Source of the DNA: Mesonia sp. K7
GTDB taxonomy: Bacteria > Bacteroidota > Bacteroidia > Flavobacteriales > Flavobacteriaceae
Length of the DNA stretch: 64,000 nt
Assembly: GCF_003233725.1 (NCBI RefSeq)
Contig: NZ_QKQV01000002.1
Span: 213,983-277,982 of the forward strand
Reading direction: 5' to 3'
Part shown: positions 8,790 through 16,058 of the stretch, in pieces
Numbering within the stretch: the first letter of the stretch is position 1
Layout of the letters: each line of letters starts with the position of its first letter
Translations under genes and position numbers: made by a program
Notes under the pieces: model-generated
What the model was told of the DNA's origin: nothing
What the model saw: only the letters and a program-made list of their open reading frames with translations
The model's database searches: none

Positions 8790-9764
8790 ATGGAACATTT
8801 CGACTTTTTTACGCCACAAACCGCAAGTCAATATACCAATCAACGTGAAGGCGAAACCAAGCTCGGCGAAAGCCTGTCTTTTGTTTCTGGTTTCGATCAG
8901 CTTCACCAAAAAGAGCAAGGTTATGTTATTTTCGGCATTCCTGAAGATATTGGTGTTCGCGCCAATTACGGTCAACCCGGAACCGCAAACGCTTGGTATG
9001 GTTTTCTAAAAGCTTTTCTGAACGTACAACAGAACGAATACAATACGACCGATAATTTTTTGATTCTAGGAAGTGTAAACACCGACCGTTGGATGCAGGA
9101 AGCCGAAGGAAAATCACCTTCAGAATTGGGAGAAATCGTTGAAGAAATAGACGATACTGTCGAAAAAGTGGTCGAAAATATTGTTCGTGCCAATAAAACC
9201 CCTATTATTATTGGAGGCGGTCACAACAATGCCTATGGCAATATTTGCGGTACTTCTTTTGCCCTTGAAAAACCTATTTCTGTGCTCAATATCGACGCGC
9301 ACACCGATTTACGTAAAGTAGATTTTCGTCATAGCGGAAACGGATTTACCAAAGCCTTACAAGAAGAACACCTCGATAAATATATGGTCATTGGTTTACA
9401 TCGAAATTATACCCCTCAGTATATTTTTGAGATGATGAATGATAGCAAAAATCTATCATTTATGCTACTCAATGATTTTTTACACTTGAGTACCATCGAT
9501 AAATTGATTAAATTTAAAAAAGCAACCGATTATGTTAAAAATCAGTTTGGTTTAGAAATCGATTGTGATGCGATTGAGCATTTTAACAGCAGCGCCCAAT
9601 CACCTACGGGTTTTAGCATCAACGATATTAGAAGTTTTATAAAAATTGCCAAAAAACAAGAGGTACTTTATTTGCACTTGTGCGAAACCATTACCGACAC
9701 TCATAACATGACTGGCAAAGCTTTGGCATTTTTTGTGACCGATTTTATAAGAACAACCGATTAA
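8790..9764 (+). CDS. hutG: Formimidoylglutamase HutG (arginase family)
   Basis: Hydrolyses N-formimidoyl-glutamate to glutamate and formamide, the last step of the shortest histidine pathway. 324 residues. Binuclear manganese ligands of the ureohydrolase fold are visible: GGGHNNAYGN near 146, NIDAHTDLRK near 171 and EIDCDAIEHF near 253. Only 6 bp separate it from hutI, so the two form an operon. The arginase-family alternative is less likely because of this context. Confidence 0.94.
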   Translation: MEHFDFFTPQTASQYTNQREGETKLGESLSFVSGFDQLHQKEQGYVIFGIPEDIGVRANYGQPGTANAWYGFLKAFLNVQQNEYNTTDNFLILGSVNTDRWMQEAEGKSPSELGEIVEEIDDTVEKVVENIVRANKTPIIIGGGHNNAYGNICGTSFALEKPISVLNIDAHTDLRKVDFRHSGNGFTKALQEEHLDKYMVIGLHRNYTPQYIFEMMNDSKNLSFMLLNDFLHLSTIDKLIKFKKATDYVKNQFGLEIDCDAIEHFNSSAQSPTGFSINDIRSFIKIAKKQEVLYLHLCETITDTHNMTGKALAFFVTDFIRTTD

Positions 9765-9776
9765 AAATTTATAGCG

Positions 9777-10577
9777 ATGAAACATTTCTACCTTTTATTA
9801 ATGGTCTTGATTTTTATGGGATGTAAAAATAATAACCAACAAAAAAACGAACAGCAAATAAGTGAACCTGTTCAAGAAAAAACCACAACAGACGAAGAAG
9901 CAAACAACACTTCGACGGAAAGTTCCGTAAAGATACATCCGATCAATCACGCTTCTTTTGTGTTAGAATTAGACGAAAATGTAATTTATGTAGATCCTGT
10001 TCAACCAGAAAGCGCCTACCGCAACTATAAAAAACCAACTATTGTTTTGGTCACCGATATTCATAAAGACCATTTTTCCGTGGAAACGCTTTTACAATTA
10101 AGCCAAAACGAGCTCAAAATCATCATGCCCAAAGCAGTTTATATGCAATTGCCTGAAGAGTTGAAGCCTAAAGCACAAATCTTAAACAACGATGAGGAAA
10201 TAATGTTGGGTGATATCAACTACAGGGCAATCCCGATGTACAATTTACGAGAAGAAGCACTACAGTATCATCCGAAAGGTCGCGGAAATGGATATTTATT
10301 GAGCTGGAAAAACGAAAAAATTTACATTTCGGGTGACACCGAAGATATTATTGAAATGCGTAACCTCACCAACATTACCAGAGCTTTTATCTGTATGAAT
10401 TTACCATATACAATGCCTGTTGAGAAAGCTGCCGATGCGGTTTTAGACTTTCAGCCAAAGAAAGTTTATCCGTATCATTTTCGGGGTACCAATGGTTTGA
10501 GTGACGTAGCTAAGTTTAAAAACATCGTCACCACCAACAACAACAATATCGAAGTGATAAAGTTAAGCTGGTATTAG
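9777..10577 (+). CDS. MBL-fold metal-dependent hydrolase, lipoprotein (UlaG-like)
   Basis: 266 residues with a lipoprotein signal (lipobox LIFMGC, Cys16), then a low-complexity Asn/Gln/Glu/Thr linker (17-50) and a metallo-beta-lactamase domain. Motifs: HASFVLELDENVIYVDPV (first strand of the UlaG/RomA-type fold), VTDIHKDHFS (the H-x-x-DH metal site), YISGDTED (metal Asp) and YPYHFRGT (C-terminal His). These match the putative L-ascorbate-6-phosphate lactonase/zinc hydrolase group, but the substrate is unknown. It starts 12 bp after hutG and may be carried on the same transcript; nothing ties it functionally to histidine use. Confidence 0.87.
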   Translation: MKHFYLLLMVLIFMGCKNNNQQKNEQQISEPVQEKTTTDEEANNTSTESSVKIHPINHASFVLELDENVIYVDPVQPESAYRNYKKPTIVLVTDIHKDHFSVETLLQLSQNELKIIMPKAVYMQLPEELKPKAQILNNDEEIMLGDINYRAIPMYNLREEALQYHPKGRGNGYLLSWKNEKIYISGDTEDIIEMRNLTNITRAFICMNLPYTMPVEKAADAVLDFQPKKVYPYHFRGTNGLSDVAKFKNIVTTNNNNIEVIKLSWY

Positions 10578-10607
10578 ATAGTGATGAGTGTTGAGTGAAA
10601 CACAAGT

Positions 10608-10635
10608 AAATAATCCTATTTAAGTTGGATTATTT
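10608..10635 (+). terminator. Hairpin after the hut-MBL operon
   Basis: AAATAATCC (10608-10616) pairs perfectly with GGATTATTT (10627-10635) across a 10-nt loop, in the interval between the core chromosome genes and the recombinase. A terminator is the likely role; there is only a weak T-run after it. Confidence 0.5.
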
Positions 10636-10655
10636 CCATTTTTTGGTTAGTTTTG
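10625..10655 (+). promoter_or_regulatory. Candidate promoter of the cassette-array recombinase
   Basis: TTG at 10625-10627, 20 nt, then TAGTTTTG at 10648-10655 fits TTG-N17-23-TAnnTTTG. It overlaps the right arm of the preceding hairpin and lies 26 nt before the recombinase ATG. Confidence 0.5.
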
Positions 10656-10681
10656 TAGCTTAGAACTAAGTTGTAAACTAC

Positions 10682-11881
10682 ATGATTACTATTGTTTTAG
10701 ATAAATTTTATCATCGTGGAAAAGATCGAATTGGTATTCGGTCGCAACCTTACCATCCTGCTGCAAAAAACCATATCAAAGCAATTCCGCAGCTAAGTTA
10801 TTCGGCAACTTATAAAGCTTATTACGTAGATTATAATAGCAAAAACAAGCACTATTTGTTTACTTACTTTAGAAGTCACAACTATTTGGTAGATTATCAA
10901 AAGTTGTTGGTTGAACCTGCAAAACCAAAGCCAAAGCTTTTATGGATACATAATAAATACAGAAATCTTACCAAAAATGATTTTTCAGAAGCAGAGCAAG
11001 ACATCTTAAAAAGCTATGTGCGGTTTCTACGCGGAAAAAGATTTAGCGAAAGTACCGTAAAAACTTATTATGGTTTTGTAATGATGTTTGTTGCTTATTA
11101 TAAAAAGTCTACTGAAAAATTGAGTACGCGAGCGTTTGAAATGTTTATGGAGGACGTGATTGCAAAATATAATTATGCGATTAGTACACACAGGCAATGT
11201 GTAAGTGCTTTACAGCATTTTGCAAAACTTTACGGTTTAGAAATAGAGGCAGAGTTAAACGAGCTGAGGCCAAAAAAAAGTAAAAAACTACCTACCGTTT
11301 TATCACAGAAAGAGATTTTAAGAATTTTACAAGTTACCCGAAACTTAAAACACCGAACTGCTTTGGCACTACTCTATTCTTCTGGTCTACGTATAGGTGA
11401 GCTTCTAAGCTTAAAAGTAAACGCTATTGACATAGACCGGAAGCAACTATTTATAAATCATGCAAAAGGGAGAAAAGATCGAACGGTAATGCTTGCCGAG
11501 AGTATTTTGCCTTTGCTTTATAATTATGTAAGGAGTTATCAGCCAACCGATTTTTTATTTGAAGGAAAGAATGGGAGTTCTTATAGTGCTGTTACGGTAC
11601 GTAAATTTTTACGGGATTCTTGTGTGAAGGCAAAAATCACAAAACGGGTAACGCCACATACGTTACGTCATTCGTTTGCCACGCATATGCTAGAAGACGG
11701 TGTTGATTTACGCTATATACAAAGTTTATTAGGGCATGCCAAGCCCGAAACCACTATGATTTACACTCATGTAAGCACGCGTGACCATTTAAAGATTAGC
11801 AGTCCGCTTGATAGTGCTGTTAATCGTTTTATACATCCTGATAATGAAGATAAAAAGGTACTGTTATCCGGAAATATATAG
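10682..11881 (+). CDS. IntI/Xer-like tyrosine recombinase of the cassette array
   Basis: Site-specific tyrosine recombinase, 399 residues. An N-terminal extra domain of about 105 residues, common in Bacteroidota integrases, precedes a SAM-like core-binding domain (about 106-205) and the catalytic domain. Catalytic residues can be placed: Arg237 (SSGLRIGELL), Lys262 (HAKGRKDR), His326 and Arg329 (TPHTLRHSFATHML), His352 (LLGH) and nucleophile Tyr361 (TTMIYTH). The end TPHTLRHSF...TTMIYTHV...SPLDSAV closely resembles integron integrase IntI1 (same TPHTLRHSF, TTMIYTHV and SPLD words), but the IntI-specific ~30-residue insertion between patch II and the HxxR box is absent (YQPTDFLFEGKNG leads directly on). 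It is immediately followed by an attI-like site and by cassettes in the same orientation, so I infer that it moves them. An ordinary XerC/D-like integrase is the alternative. Confidence 0.85.
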   Translation: MITIVLDKFYHRGKDRIGIRSQPYHPAAKNHIKAIPQLSYSATYKAYYVDYNSKNKHYLFTYFRSHNYLVDYQKLLVEPAKPKPKLLWIHNKYRNLTKNDFSEAEQDILKSYVRFLRGKRFSESTVKTYYGFVMMFVAYYKKSTEKLSTRAFEMFMEDVIAKYNYAISTHRQCVSALQHFAKLYGLEIEAELNELRPKKSKKLPTVLSQKEILRILQVTRNLKHRTALALLYSSGLRIGELLSLKVNAIDIDRKQLFINHAKGRKDRTVMLAESILPLLYNYVRSYQPTDFLFEGKNGSSYSAVTVRKFLRDSCVKAKITKRVTPHTLRHSFATHMLEDGVDLRYIQSLLGHAKPETTMIYTHVSTRDHLKISSPLDSAVNRFIHPDNEDKKVLLSGNI

Positions 11882-11886
11882 GTAAA

Positions 11887-11924
11887 AACGTTTATATTTG
11901 TTTTGATATAACCCGTTACCCACA
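11887..11924 (+). other. attI-like recombination site and cassette promoter
   Basis: Directly after the recombinase stop, AACGTTTATAT (11887-11897) and ATATAACCCGTT (11906-11917) form an imperfect inverted pair around an 8-nt spacer, as expected of a tyrosine recombinase core site. Its right edge, CCC-GTTACCCACA (11915-11924), is the start of cassette 1, and the exact complement TGTGGGTAAC closes that cassette at 13079-13088. TATATTTG at 11893-11900 matches the Bacteroidota -7 element and could drive the cassettes, as Pc does in integrons, but no well-spaced -33 TTG is seen. Confidence 0.6.
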
Positions 11925-11960
11925 ATTTGAAAAAAAATCGTCACAACCAAAAAAACCGAT

Positions 11961-12530
11961 ATGAAAAACATACTGATTATCCTTTTTGTAGTCTTTTTGA
12001 CTTCATTAACATTCGGACAAGAAAAAAGAGTTGTATCAATAATTGATTCGACCAAAACACCAGAGTTAGTTTTAATTCAAGAATTTACAGTCAATTCACC
12101 AATCGATTCCGTTTGGAATGCTTATACAACGAAAAAAGGTTGGGAAAGTTGGGCCGTTCCTCTCGCAGAAATTGATTTAAAAGTTGGTGGATTTATAAAA
12201 ACGAATTACAACAAAGCAGGAAAAATTGGAGACAGCACAACAATCGTAACACATATTATTAATTACGTTCCCAAAAAGCTGATTACACTTCAAGCTGAGA
12301 TTACCGACAATTTTCCGGAATTTATGAAAAAAGAGGCAAAAGACTTTTATAATGTAATCTACTTTGACGAAACCGAAAAAGGAAAAACAAGTGTAAAATC
12401 GTACGGAATTGGATATAAGAACAACCCTAAATATCTTTCACTAATGGAATATTTCATACCTGCTAACGAAAAGTTATTAATGAACTTAATTTTGTATTTA
12501 GAAACAGACACAAATTCAAAAAAGGAATAA
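11961..12530 (+). CDS. SRPBCC / AHSA1-like START-domain protein (cassette 1, gene 1)
   Basis: 189 residues with an N-terminal signal peptide (MKNILIILFVVFLTSLTFG then Q), so probably exported. The remainder has the SRPBCC/Activator of Hsp90 ATPase-like pattern: EFTVNSPIDSVWNAYTTKKGWESW, LKVGGFIKTNYN, HIINYVPKKLITLQAE and FDETEKGKTSVKS. Such domains bind hydrophobic ligands in a deep cavity; the ligand here is unknown. Export is unusual for this family, most members being cytoplasmic. First gene of the cassette, 1 bp from the next gene. AT-rich codon use like the other cassette genes. Confidence 0.82.
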   Translation: MKNILIILFVVFLTSLTFGQEKRVVSIIDSTKTPELVLIQEFTVNSPIDSVWNAYTTKKGWESWAVPLAEIDLKVGGFIKTNYNKAGKIGDSTTIVTHIINYVPKKLITLQAEITDNFPEFMKKEAKDFYNVIYFDETEKGKTSVKSYGIGYKNNPKYLSLMEYFIPANEKLLMNLILYLETDTNSKKE

Positions 12531-12531
12531 T

Positions 12532-13074
12532 ATGGACAAAGTACTTCAAACAATGATTGACAATATGCCTGAAAAAACGGGCAAATCTTTGAGTGAATGG
12601 AAAAAGGTGCTCAAATCAAAGTCTTTTGCCAAACATTCAGAAGCAGTAAACTTTCTTAAAAAAGAACACAATGTAACACACGGATTTGCGAATACGATTG
12701 TCGCATTGTCAAAAGAAGAAAATGAAACACCAACCGACCTTGTTGAAAACCAATATAAAGGCAAAGAAAATTTAATTCCGATTTATGAAAACCTGTTAGC
12801 TGTCGTAAAAGAATTTGGAAAAGATGTTACAATCACACCAAAAAAGACAAGCGTAAGCGTAATCAGGAAAAAACAATTTGCATTAATAAAACCTGCGACC
12901 AAAACAAGAATCGATTTAGGGTTAAAACTCAAAGACAAACCGACAACAGACAGACTTGGAAATTCAGGACCTTTTGGAACAATGTGTACACACAGAGTTA
13001 AGTTATCGAATGTCAGCGAAATTGATAGCGAACTAAAAAAGTGGCTGATGGAATCCTATCAAAATGCGGAATAA
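12532..13074 (+). CDS. DUF4287 + DUF5655 protein (cassette 1, gene 2)
   Basis: 180 residues. The N-terminal 70 residues (MIDNMPEKTGKSLSEWKKVL ... LKKEHNVTHGFANTIVALS) match the DUF4287 pattern; the C-terminal 100 residues (YENLLAVVKEFGKDVTITPKK, FALIKPATKTRIDLGLKL, HRVKLSNVSEIDSELKKWLMESYQNA) match DUF5655, a small DNA-binding-like fold often found as a lone transport-associated or predicted-nuclease domain. Function unknown. It starts 1 bp after the SRPBCC gene and ends 4 bp before the attC core, the tight packing expected in an integron cassette. Confidence 0.82.
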   Translation: MDKVLQTMIDNMPEKTGKSLSEWKKVLKSKSFAKHSEAVNFLKKEHNVTHGFANTIVALSKEENETPTDLVENQYKGKENLIPIYENLLAVVKEFGKDVTITPKKTSVSVIRKKQFALIKPATKTRIDLGLKLKDKPTTDRLGNSGPFGTMCTHRVKLSNVSEIDSELKKWLMESYQNAE

Positions 13075-13078
13075 AAAC

Positions 13079-13280
13079 TGTGGGTAACAACGTGTATAGC
13101 TCATTGCTGTTTAGTTGCTTAAACCGAAGTTTAGGCGTATTTGGAAAGTCGCCAAATTTTTAAATTTGACGATTTCCAATAACAAGATAAATAGTAAAAT
13201 TTAAAAATCTGGCTTGTGGCTCAACCGAAAAATAATCGCTAATTTGCACACAACGAGCCATACACCAAACCGTTAGCAAC
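13079..13280 (+). repeat. attC-like site 1 (end of cassette 1 / start of cassette 2)
   Basis: Left core TGTGGGTAAC (13079-13088) is the 10/10 reverse complement of the start of cassette 1. Stem arms GTGTATAGCTCATTG (13092-13106) and CAACGAGCCATACAC (13251-13265) pair with two top-strand A.C mismatches that become T.G on the bottom strand. A second hairpin (13140-13159 with 13162-13180) lies in the loop. The right core GTTAGCAAC (13272-13280) opens cassette 2. Longest of the sites, about 200 bp. Confidence 0.85.
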
Positions 13281-13709
13281 AAGTTGACAAACCAACGAAA
13301 ATCCTGCTAAATTTCAAGTTTTTGGGTTTTTAAGAAAGGAAAAATGAAAAGCGGAATTCTGAAAAATAACTCGGAATTTCACTCAATCGGAATTTAAAAA
13401 AAATACGGAATATTACGCTGAATTTCGGCTCGCTCAAAATCAGTTTTAGCATCGAAAATTTAGCTAAGCGAAAAGTTTTGGCTGAATAACAGAATAGCTA
13501 AACGTTGTGGCTGAACTTTGTGAAAATGGATTTTCCCAGGTTTAGTTTTTAACGACGAAAATTTTGAAAACCAAAGGTTCGAGCTGAATATTGGAATGGC
13601 TAAACTTTCGGGAAAAAAACCGAATGAAATCCGAATTTTTTTTTAAGATTTTAAGGGAAAAAGCACAAACGGAATTTAAACTCGTGCGAATAAAAAATGA
13701 ATAAAACCA
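13281..13709. other. Body of cassette 2: no convincing gene
   Basis: About 430 bp between two attC-like sites with no open frame over about 60 codons that looks coding. It holds recurring short words: GCTGAA appears in four settings (gctgaatttcgg, ggctgaataac, ggctgaacttt, gagctgaatatt), and TAGCTAA(A/G)CG or GGCTAAAC follows several of them. It shares TTACGCTGAA and CTCGCTCA with the equally gene-less body of cassette 4. Could be a structured RNA, a promoter cassette or a decayed gene. Confidence 0.6.
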
Positions 13710-13846
13710 GTTGCTAACAACGTATAAAATTAATTGCTAGTTCCAGCCTACTTACGAAAATCCTCGCGGATTTTCTATTCGGTTTTTATTTGCTAAATTA
13801 GTTGCTTAAACAACGCAACTAATCTTATACAACAACGTTGCCAGTA
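13710..13846 (+). repeat. attC-like site 2 (end of cassette 2 / start of cassette 3)
   Basis: Left core GTTGCTAAC (13710-13718) is the exact complement of the cassette 2 start GTTAGCAAC. Arms GTATAAAATTAATTGC (13722-13737) and GCAACTAATCTTATAC (13815-13830) pair 14/16, the two exceptions being A.C on top and T.G on the bottom. The loop carries the hairpin GAAAATCC-TCGC-GGATTTTC (13756-13775), repeated exactly in attC5. Right core GTTGCCAGTA at 13837-13846. Confidence 0.87.
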
Positions 13847-13855
13847 ATACAAAAA

Positions 13856-14707
13856 ATGTCTATTATTAATTGGAAATATTGTCAAGAGAATTCTGATTTG
13901 ATTTTGTCAGCAGGATTACAAGTTCTGATAAAGGACAAACCAAATAACTTTGGAACTGTCTGCGAAGATTGTTATGGAAATTATTTGATAACAAATAAAA
14001 ATGGAAAATGGAGTTACACAGGAGAAGGCAAAAATTTATCTAAAAGAATAAAACAACACTCAAAAGAAAGAACTTCAACTTTTTTCAAAACCTACATAAA
14101 ATCAGACAATTCCGCAAAAAAAATAAAATTAGAGGAATTTGAATTTAGAACAATAAAGAACTTAATCGGACGAAAAGAATTAGAAGAATTTACGATAGTT
14201 AATTATCCAACAAATCTGAACAAATTTCAAAGAGGGAAACGGGAATTGTTCAAAGCGAAATCGGACAAAAAGTTATGGAAAGAAGTTCAGGAGAATTATT
14301 TACAAATAATTAAGCAGGGAGAAAAACAGTTTGCTAAATCCAAAATTTTTGATTGGATTTCCGCCGATATAAATTATGGTGCTGGAATTTATTGGATTGA
14401 GCATAAAGAAGACGGGCATATCTATATTGGAGAAAGTTCAGATGTTTTTAAAAGACACGCAACTCATTCTGGCAAAACATACTTTTCTGCTGTTCGTAGA
14501 AATTTAGGCGAAACTATTTTAGGTTTTAAATTGCAAACCATAAACGGACGAAAAAGATATTTTAGTGATAATGAAGATTTACAATTAACCAAATATTTGA
14601 ACTCTTGTACTATTAAAACTATGCCGATTTCATTCGGACGATTTGAACTTGAAGAGTATTTAATTAGAAAACATAAACCAGTATTAAATCGAAAAGAGAA
14701 TACATAA
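13856..14707 (+). CDS. Tandem GIY-YIG domain protein (cassette 3)
   Basis: 283 residues from the ATG at 13856, which lies 10 bp inside the cassette; an upstream TTG at 13838 would overlap the recombination core and is unlikely. The C-terminal half is a canonical GIY-YIG nuclease domain: AGIYWIEHKEDGHIYIGESS near residue 170, then FKRHATHSG, and a family-typical ELEEYLIRKHKPVLNRKE end with the metal-binding Glu. The N-terminal half (YLITNKNGKWSYTGEGKNLSKRIKQHS near 40) looks like a second, degenerate GIY-YIG unit with WSYTG in place of YIG. GIY-YIG proteins act as homing, repair or defence endonucleases; which applies here is unknown. Sole gene of its cassette; the stop is 6 bp before the closing core. 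Confidence 0.8.
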   Translation: MSIINWKYCQENSDLILSAGLQVLIKDKPNNFGTVCEDCYGNYLITNKNGKWSYTGEGKNLSKRIKQHSKERTSTFFKTYIKSDNSAKKIKLEEFEFRTIKNLIGRKELEEFTIVNYPTNLNKFQRGKRELFKAKSDKKLWKEVQENYLQIIKQGEKQFAKSKIFDWISADINYGAGIYWIEHKEDGHIYIGESSDVFKRHATHSGKTYFSAVRRNLGETILGFKLQTINGRKRYFSDNEDLQLTKYLNSCTIKTMPISFGRFELEEYLIRKHKPVLNRKENT

Positions 14708-14713
14708 AAGTAC

Positions 14714-14850
14714 TACTGGCAACACCGTATAACAACAATTGCGGCTTTGTGTCCTGCGGACACAACCGCGCAAGCATAAAAGTCTGGAATTTTAGCTATC
14801 TTAGTTTTGAACCAATCCGCAACTGATTGTTATACAAGACCGTTGGCAGC
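14714..14850 (+). repeat. attC-like site 3 (end of cassette 3 / start of cassette 4)
   Basis: TACTGGCAAC (14714-14723) is the 10/10 complement of the cassette 3 start. Arms GTATAACAACAATTGCGG (14727-14744) and CCGCAACTGATTGTTATAC (14817-14835) pair throughout except one A.C (T.G on the bottom strand) and one extra base, a T on the bottom strand. Loop hairpin TTGTGTCC-TGC-GGACACAA (14747-14765). Right core GTTGGCAGC at 14842-14850. Confidence 0.88.
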
Positions 14851-15277
14851 AATGGTAACCGAATGCAATTTCTAATCACCAACTTACTTCCCTAAACTGA
14901 AATTTTTGTTTGTTTTTGAGTTTTGGATTTTTGAAAATCTGGACGGTAAATAAAAAAACAAACATTGAAAAGAAATAAAACTTACGACTGACTATTAGTT
15001 TTATCGAATAAAAATCAGCAGAACGGGTAAAATTTCCAATCGTTACGCTGAAAACAAATCAGAACGGCGAATTTGAACTCGCTCACTCCTGCTCTACGAA
15101 TTGAATAGCAGAACGAATAAATTTAACTTCAGAACTTTCTGCCAAGACAACTGAAAATACCGCTCATCAGCAAGTTAACAGAACGTGAAATTCAAAATCT
15201 TTACGGTTAAAAACCACGAAGAATAATTGAAAAACGAAGAAAATCAACTAAAAACCGTAAAATTAAAAAAAACCACA
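14851..15277. other. Body of cassette 4: no convincing gene
   Basis: About 427 bp without a credible reading frame. CAGAACG recurs four times (tcagcagaacggg, atcagaacggcg, atagcagaacgaat, ttaacagaacgtg) at spacings of roughly 35-75 bp, and TTACGCTGAA and CTCGCTCA are shared with the body of cassette 2. The strand and role are unknown; a structured RNA family is possible. Confidence 0.6.
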
Positions 15278-15414
15278 GCAGCCAACAACGGCTATAAAAC
15301 ATTGCTACGGAATTTTCCACTGGAAAATTCCCCATATTTTGTATATTAGTTCTACGGCGGAAAGAATCCTGCGGATTTTTCCGCAACGATTTCATAGCCA
15401 AAACCGTTGTACGC
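15278..15414 (+). repeat. attC-like site 4 (end of cassette 4 / start of cassette 5)
   Basis: GCAGCCAAC (15278-15286) matches the complement of the cassette 4 start at 8/9. Arms GGCTATAAAACATTGC (15290-15305) and GCAACGATTTCATAGCC (15383-15399) pair with two A.C (bottom T.G) positions and one extra bottom-strand T. The loop contains a perfect 11-bp hairpin, GGAATTTTCCA (15309-15319) with TGGAAAATTCC (15321-15331). Right core GTTGTACGC at 15406-15414. Confidence 0.87.
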
Positions 15415-15428
15415 AAGCTGACAAAAAA

Positions 15429-15812
15429 ATGACTGACGAGTTTATTCCACCAATAAAAGAACGAACAACCGACGATTTACTAAAAATAGTTGGAGCGCCT
15501 GAAAAATGGAACCCAAGAGCGGTTCACCTTGCGAATAATGAGTTGATAAATAGAAAAGTTGAGCCGAAAAAAATTAAGACCGCTAAATATTTATCAAAAA
15601 AAAGAGAAAGGATTGACGAAAGAATTAAAGGCAACGAGAGTTATCACTTTTGCGACTTTATTTTTGACCCTTTTTGGACTTTATTTGAAATAATATTTTC
15701 GTGGGAGCTAAAAAAAGATGGATTTACTCGAAAAGCTGAACAACAAAAGTATTTCCGAATTGGAATCGGAGTTCTGATTTTAATATGTGTCGGACTTGCT
15801 TATCTGACTTAA
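15429..15812 (+). CDS. Small membrane protein of unknown function (cassette 5)
   Basis: 127 residues from the ATG at 15429 (MTDEFIPPIKERTTDDLLKI), which is 15 bp inside the cassette; the frame is open further upstream through the attC site, but that part belongs to the neighbouring unit. The N-terminal half is hydrophilic, with the pattern APEKWNPRAVHLANNELINRK seen in several small Bacteroidota proteins of unknown function. A Lys/Arg-rich stretch follows, then FDPFWTLFEIIFSW and a C-terminal membrane helix (IGIGVLILICVGLAYLT). Probably tail-anchored. No function can be assigned. The stop lies 23 bp before the closing core. Confidence 0.75.
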   Translation: MTDEFIPPIKERTTDDLLKIVGAPEKWNPRAVHLANNELINRKVEPKKIKTAKYLSKKRERIDERIKGNESYHFCDFIFDPFWTLFEIIFSWELKKDGFTRKAEQQKYFRIGIGVLILICVGLAYLT

Positions 15813-15835
15813 TAAAAATTTGAAAATAAAAGCCA

Positions 15836-15875
15836 GCGTACAACACCGGCTATAGTTCATTGCTTCTGACTTTCC
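15836..15875 (+). repeat. attC-like site 5, left half (split by the island)
   Basis: GCGTACAAC (15836-15844) is the 9/9 complement of the cassette 5 start GTTGTACGC. The left stem arm GGCTATAGTTCATTGC (15848-15863) has its partner 45 kb away, GCAACGAAACCATAGCC at 60933-60949, with two A.C (bottom T.G) pairs and one extra bottom-strand T. The break is in the loop, in a TTTCC palindrome. Confidence 0.85.
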
Positions 15876-15887
15876 TAATCGGAAATT
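15868..15887. other. Left junction core of the island (attL)
   Basis: GACTTTCC (15868-15875), TAATC, GGAAATT (15881-15887). With the right junction AATTTCC-TCTC-GGAAAGTC it predicts an empty target GACTTTCC-NNNN-GGAAAGTC and an element core AATTTCC-N5-GGAAATT, both perfect palindromes around a heterologous spacer. Confidence 0.7.
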
Positions 15888-15890
15888 AAA

Positions 15891-15913
15891 AAACCCTTAT
15901 TTATAAGGGGTTT
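15891..15913. terminator. Hairpin just inside the left island end
   Basis: AAACCCTTAT pairs with ATAAGGGGTTT (one bulged base) 4 bp inside the left junction core. It may insulate the island from cassette transcription entering from the left, or be part of the attachment site. Confidence 0.5.
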
Positions 15914-15923
15914 AAGTTAAAAA

Positions 15924-15946
15924 GGCAACAATAAGGCAACAAATAT
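15924..15946 (+). repeat. Terminal direct repeat, left copy (candidate integrase arm sites)
   Basis: Two units, GGCAACAAT and GGCAACAAATAT, separated by AA. The same 23-bp arrangement with one change occurs at 60744-60766 in the same orientation, with a further GGCAACAAA at 60786-60794. Placement inside both junctions suggests arm-type binding sites of the island integrase. Confidence 0.65.
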
Positions 15947-16013
15947 TTGATTATAAGAACTAATCAAAGGAAAGAAATAATAGATAAAATTAAGAACTTA
16001 TTAAACGATAAAA

Positions 16014-16040
16014 TAAAACCGTTCGTGTAGAACGGTTTTA
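16014..16040 (-). terminator. Terminator of the DUF6266-like gene
   Basis: TAAAACCGTTC (16014-16024) pairs perfectly (11 bp) with GAACGGTTTTA (16030-16040) over a 5-nt loop; on the minus strand it is followed by a T-rich run, 18 bp after the stop of the gene ending at 16059. Confidence 0.85.
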
Positions 16041-16058
16041 TAATTTAAACATCAACCG

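Noticed and set aside
13838..13855. TTG start for the GIY-YIG protein
   Set aside because: It falls within the recombination core; the ATG at 13856 follows directly and keeps the entire domain.
13079..15414. Recurring palindromic repeats read as a CRISPR array
   Set aside because: The repeats are 130-200 bp imperfect hairpins spaced 0.4-1.2 kb apart with genes between them, not short identical repeats with short spacers, and no cas gene is present.
15339..15428. Longer start for the cassette 5 protein
   Set aside because: The added 30 codons lie in the attC4 hairpin and in the neighbouring unit's side of the crossover; the ATG at 15429 inside the cassette is the consistent start.
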